A stretch of 7,501 nucleotides of DNA, taken from contig CALJJF010000070.1 in assembly GCA_937973935.1 (NCBI GenBank), positions 1 to 7,501 on the forward strand, given 5' to 3'. The notes beneath the pieces are model-generated. The model saw only the letters and a program-made list of their open reading frames with translations. It had not been told where the DNA came from and searched no databases. The stretch's first letter is position 1. Each line of letters starts with the position of its first letter. A program made the translations under genes and the position numbers. The DNA comes from MKRK01 sp001896915. Its GTDB lineage: Bacteria; Bacillota; Clostridia; Oscillospirales; Acutalibacteraceae. Positions 5,519 through 7,501 of this stretch are shown here, one piece after another.

Positions 5519-5559
5519 TGTCGGAAAACAAAATGTCAGATCCGACACAATAGCGTCGG
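5519..5559 (-). terminator. Second terminator-like hairpin with a competing alternative stem
   Basis: TGTCGGA (5519-5525) and TCCGACA (5541-5547) form a perfect 7-bp stem with a 15-nt loop. In the minus direction it is followed by GATTTTTGTTTTT, so it looks like a backup terminator for transcripts coming from the larger pstS gene. CCGAC (5542-5546) can instead pair with GTCGG (5555-5559), which would break the terminator stem. It lies upstream of the pstS promoter, so it can act only on read-through RNA. Confidence 0.5.
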
Positions 5560-5568
5560 GAGATGAAA

Positions 5569-5602
5569 ACAGAATACCACCGAAAAATCGGTGGTATTCT
5601 GT
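5569..5602 (-). terminator. Strong intrinsic terminator after the PstS fusion gene
   Basis: A perfect 15-bp stem (5569-5583 with 5588-5602) has a 4-nt loop and is followed in the minus direction by a short TTT run. It separates the PstS fusion gene from the pstS-pstC-pstA operon and indicates independent transcripts. Confidence 0.85.
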
Positions 5603-5637
5603 CGGAAAGATGTTTATATTGTGTAGGATTTATCTTG

Positions 5638-6984
5638 TTATCTGGAAACCTTCATGGAGCTCATTGAGCCGTAGCCGCTGTCTGTGATTGTCTTGGCCAT
5701 ATCGGCAGAGGTGATGAAATCGATAAAGGTTTGAACCGTTACATTGGGTGTTCCTTTGGTATACATGTGCTCATAGCCCCAAATATTATAATCACCTGTA
5801 TAGATGTTTGCATAGTTGCAAGTTACGCCGTCAAGAGAAAGTAATTTCAGATCCTTGCAGTATGGAAGTGTTTCATAACCAATGGCACCGGTGGTGTTGG
5901 GATTGTTTTTGATGGCTGTTTCCAAGTCACCGCTGGATTCTTTCTTGGTGAAGTTTACCATGGTAGCGATTTGTGCATCGGAAAGTTTTACGAAAGAACC
6001 GTAGGTTTCGAACAGGGTTCTTGTGCCTGAGCCTGATTTACGGTAATATACCTGAATGGGTAAGCTGCCGCCTGTCCAGCCCGCAATCTGGTTCCAGTTG
6101 GTTTTTGTGCCGTTGTAGATAGCGGTCAAATCGTTGGAGCTGATGTTTTTCAAGCTTGCATATACGTTGTCGCTGACAGCAAGACCCACGCCCACGACGC
6201 GAACCTTGTGGTCGAGCAGACCGTCGCCGGGTTTGCCTGCCTGTGCGGGTGTAACATCGGAGTTACCGATATCCACAGCACCGGACATAACATCGGACAG
6301 ACCTGTGCCGGAACCGCCGCCGTTGATGGTCACGGAGCCGCTGAAGGTGGATGCATATTTAGATTTAAACAAAGGAGTGGCTGCTTGCAATAGGGGCTGT
6401 AATGCCGTAGAACCGCTGGCGGTGATGTTTCCCGGAAGCTGTACCGGAATTTTAATGATGATACTGATGGTGATCACTGCACTGCTGGTATATCCGGATT
6501 TAATGCCGATTGCTTTGATGGTTGTATCCTTTGAGATTGTGATTGCACTTGTATATTTTGCGCTGCTGGTTGTTGGAGTTTTTCCGTCTGTTGTGTAATA
6601 GATGGTAGCACCCGTTGTGCCGGTGGATAAAATGAGCAGTCTGGAAGAGGTATATGTACCGGACTGTACACTGGTATAAATCGGGCTGACTGTTTTTGCT
6701 TTTGTAGTGGTGGTTGCATAGGTTTGCCTTACAACATTGGTTGTTCCGTAAACCTTGGTGTTTACGGTTGTGCGTACCGCAGTTGTAGTTGGCAAATCTG
6801 TTACAATGGTAGTGGCACCGTCTGAGGTTGTTTGCGTCACGATTTCTGCTGTGGTTTCTTCCACCGTTGTGGTTTCCACTTGTGCATCTTGCTTGCTTGA
6901 GGTTGATGCGCTGTTACATGATGCTAGCATTGTGATGCTGAATATCAATGAAAGCAAACAAACTAACGATAGTATTTTTTTCAT
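5638..6984 (-). CDS. pstS: PstS-type phosphate-binding lipoprotein with Thr-rich stalk and CHB_HEX_C-type domain, 448 aa
   Basis: The order is: lipoprotein signal with lipobox L-A-S-C (Cys23); a Thr-rich stretch at about 36-98 with 25 Thr in 61 residues from 38; a small beta-sandwich at about 100-178 with the phrase G-A-T-I-Y-Y-T-T-D-G-K-T-P, typical of the chitobiase/beta-hexosaminidase C-terminal domain (PF13290-like); and a complete PstS domain from about 186. The latter carries G-S-T-A-L-Q-P-L at 191-198, G-N-S-D-V at 240-244 and R-K-S-G-S-G-T-R at 315-322, so phosphate binding should be intact. It is about 150 residues longer than a usual PstS. The extra part likely spaces the binding domain from the membrane or ties it to cell-wall glycans; that is inference. 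The start is firm, with AGGAGGA at 6991-6997. It is a single-gene unit with its own Pho box and terminator, and the PstS part is a near duplicate of the next pstS. Confidence 0.93.
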   Translation of the reverse strand: MKKILSLVCLLSLIFSITMLASCNSASTSSKQDAQVETTTVEETTAEIVTQTTSDGATTIVTDLPTTTAVRTTVNTKVYGTTNVVRQTYATTTTKAKTVSPIYTSVQSGTYTSSRLLILSTGTTGATIYYTTDGKTPTTSSAKYTSAITISKDTTIKAIGIKSGYTSSAVITISIIIKIPVQLPGNITASGSTALQPLLQAATPLFKSKYASTFSGSVTINGGGSGTGLSDVMSGAVDIGNSDVTPAQAGKPGDGLLDHKVRVVGVGLAVSDNVYASLKNISSNDLTAIYNGTKTNWNQIAGWTGGSLPIQVYYRKSGSGTRTLFETYGSFVKLSDAQIATMVNFTKKESSGDLETAIKNNPNTTGAIGYETLPYCKDLKLLSLDGVTCNYANIYTGDYNIWGYEHMYTKGTPNVTVQTFIDFITSADMAKTITDSGYGSMSSMKVSR

Positions 6985-7013
6985 TCTATTTCCTCCTAAT
7001 ATGTTATGAGGAC

Positions 7014-7112
7014 AGTATAGAATGAATATGTTAAATGAATATTTTCTTTCTATTTTGTTTATCTTAAATCTATGTTTTGTTTGTTTTAAGCGAGCATTAA
7101 GCCAACATTAAA
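7014..7112 (-). promoter_or_regulatory. Pho-box promoter of the PstS fusion gene
   Basis: In the minus direction, 11-bp-phased half-sites begin 3 nt after the panD stop: TTTAATGTTGG (7112-7102), CTTAATGCTCG (7101-7091) and CTTAAAACAAA (7090-7080). In the same phase come a degenerate copy, then TTTAAGATAAA (7068-7058), two more degenerate copies, and TTTAACATATT (7035-7025). The -10 box TATACT (7019-7014) follows 5 nt later. The last half-site and its distance to the -10 match the pstS promoter exactly. No consensus -35 box is present, as expected for a PhoB/PhoP-dependent promoter. Confidence 0.7.
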
Positions 7113-7115
7113 TCC

Positions 7116-7499
7116 TTAGAGCATTTGACCGGCTGTCTCGGTTATATCCGCATTTACGATTTTATTGTATCCGTCCACAAACACAACCTTGGGTTTGTGA
7201 TCTTTCGCTTTTGTTTCGTCCAAAAAGCAATAAGCGATGATGATTATAATATCACCGGGGCTTGCCAGATGTGCGGCTGCACCGTTCAGACAGACCATGC
7301 CCGAATTCCGTTCTCCATGGATCACATAGGTTTCCAGCCGGTTTCCGTTGGTTACATTCACAACCTGCACCTTTTGGTTCGGTAGCATTCCCGACGCCTC
7401 AACCAAAGCCTCATCAATGGTGATGCTGCCTACATAATTCAGGTTTGCTTCCTTGACCACCGCACGGTGGATTTTGCTTTTCATCATTTCAATCAGCAT
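7116..7499 (-). CDS. panD: Aspartate 1-decarboxylase PanD, 127 aa
   Basis: PanD converts L-aspartate to beta-alanine and CO2 in the cytoplasm, feeding pantothenate and coenzyme A synthesis. It is made as a proenzyme that cleaves itself at Gly-Ser to give the pyruvoyl cofactor. Here the cleavage pair is G24-S25 in N-Y-V-G-S-I-T-I-D-E. The residues known from the E. coli enzyme are all in register: K9, H11, Y22, R54, T57, Y58 and N72 in the N-G-A-A-A-H run. Length is normal. The ATG lies 2 bp from the window edge, so its ribosome binding site is not visible. Related genomes often have panB and panC upstream, and they may lie just outside. No terminator is seen after the stop, so some read-through into the PstS fusion gene is possible. 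Confidence 0.96.
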   Translation of the reverse strand: MLIEMMKSKIHRAVVKEANLNYVGSITIDEALVEASGMLPNQKVQVVNVTNGNRLETYVIHGERNSGMVCLNGAAAHLASPGDIIIIIAYCFLDETKAKDHKPKVVFVDGYNKIVNADITETAGQML

Positions 7500-7501
7500 G
7501 A

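Noticed and set aside
6134..6598. Plus-strand open frame of 154 codons opposite the PstS fusion gene
   Set aside because: It lies wholly antisense to a well-supported gene, has no ribosome binding site or recognisable domain, and follows from the repetitive Thr/Gly/Ser codon use on the other strand.
5485..7112. Phased TTTAA repeats considered as a CRISPR or simple tandem repeat
   Set aside because: Units are only 11 bp, conserved in the TTTAA core only, and sit directly upstream of -10 boxes of phosphate genes, which fits Pho boxes instead.

Overview
The window looks like chromosomal DNA from an anaerobic, low-to-moderate GC Firmicute of the class Clostridia. The evidence is strong AGGAGG-type ribosome binding sites, short lipoprotein signal peptides, 11-bp-phased TTTAA(C) direct repeats of the PhoP/PhoB box type, U-tract intrinsic terminators, and a very cysteine-rich protein of a style seen in clostridial genomes. 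Genus cannot be told from the sequence. Nearly every gene is on the minus strand. The only plus-strand gene visible is the last 11 codons of what reads as a sensor histidine kinase at the left edge.

Read in the minus direction (right to left), the layout is as follows. (1) panD, aspartate 1-decarboxylase, complete, with its start at the right edge. (2) A large lipoprotein fusing a Thr-rich stalk and a chitobiase/hexosaminidase C-terminal-type beta-sandwich to a full PstS phosphate-binding domain. It has its own Pho-box promoter and its own strong terminator. (3) A second Pho-box promoter driving pstS-pstC-pstA, which encode the binding lipoprotein and the two permease subunits of the high-affinity phosphate ABC transporter. 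A strong terminator lies directly after pstA, so neither the ATPase gene pstB nor phoU is in this operon. (4) A group of small genes: a 79-aa HMA-fold protein without the metal-binding CxxC, a 44-aa hydrophilic protein with a perfect ribosome binding site, a structured RNA segment with mutually exclusive hairpins, a possible 49-aa Lys/Asn-rich protein, and a stand-alone HD-domain phosphohydrolase ending in a terminator that overlaps its stop codon. (5) A 271-aa protein with 25 cysteines, unknown function, with a strong ribosome binding site. (6) A 240-bp intergenic stretch with an inverted repeat, convergent with the kinase tail.

The coherent biology is phosphate starvation. Both phosphate-binding lipoproteins sit behind tandem 11-bp half-sites whose last copy (TTTAACATA) is at exactly the same distance from the -10 box in both promoters, so both are predicted to be switched on together by a PhoB/PhoP-type regulator. 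The pstS-pstC junction carries a weak hairpin plus U-tract and a second nested stem around the unclear pstC start. This would fit more PstS than PstC/PstA being made. The least described parts are the PstS fusion, the small-gene and hairpin segment at about 1831-2203, and the cysteine-rich protein.
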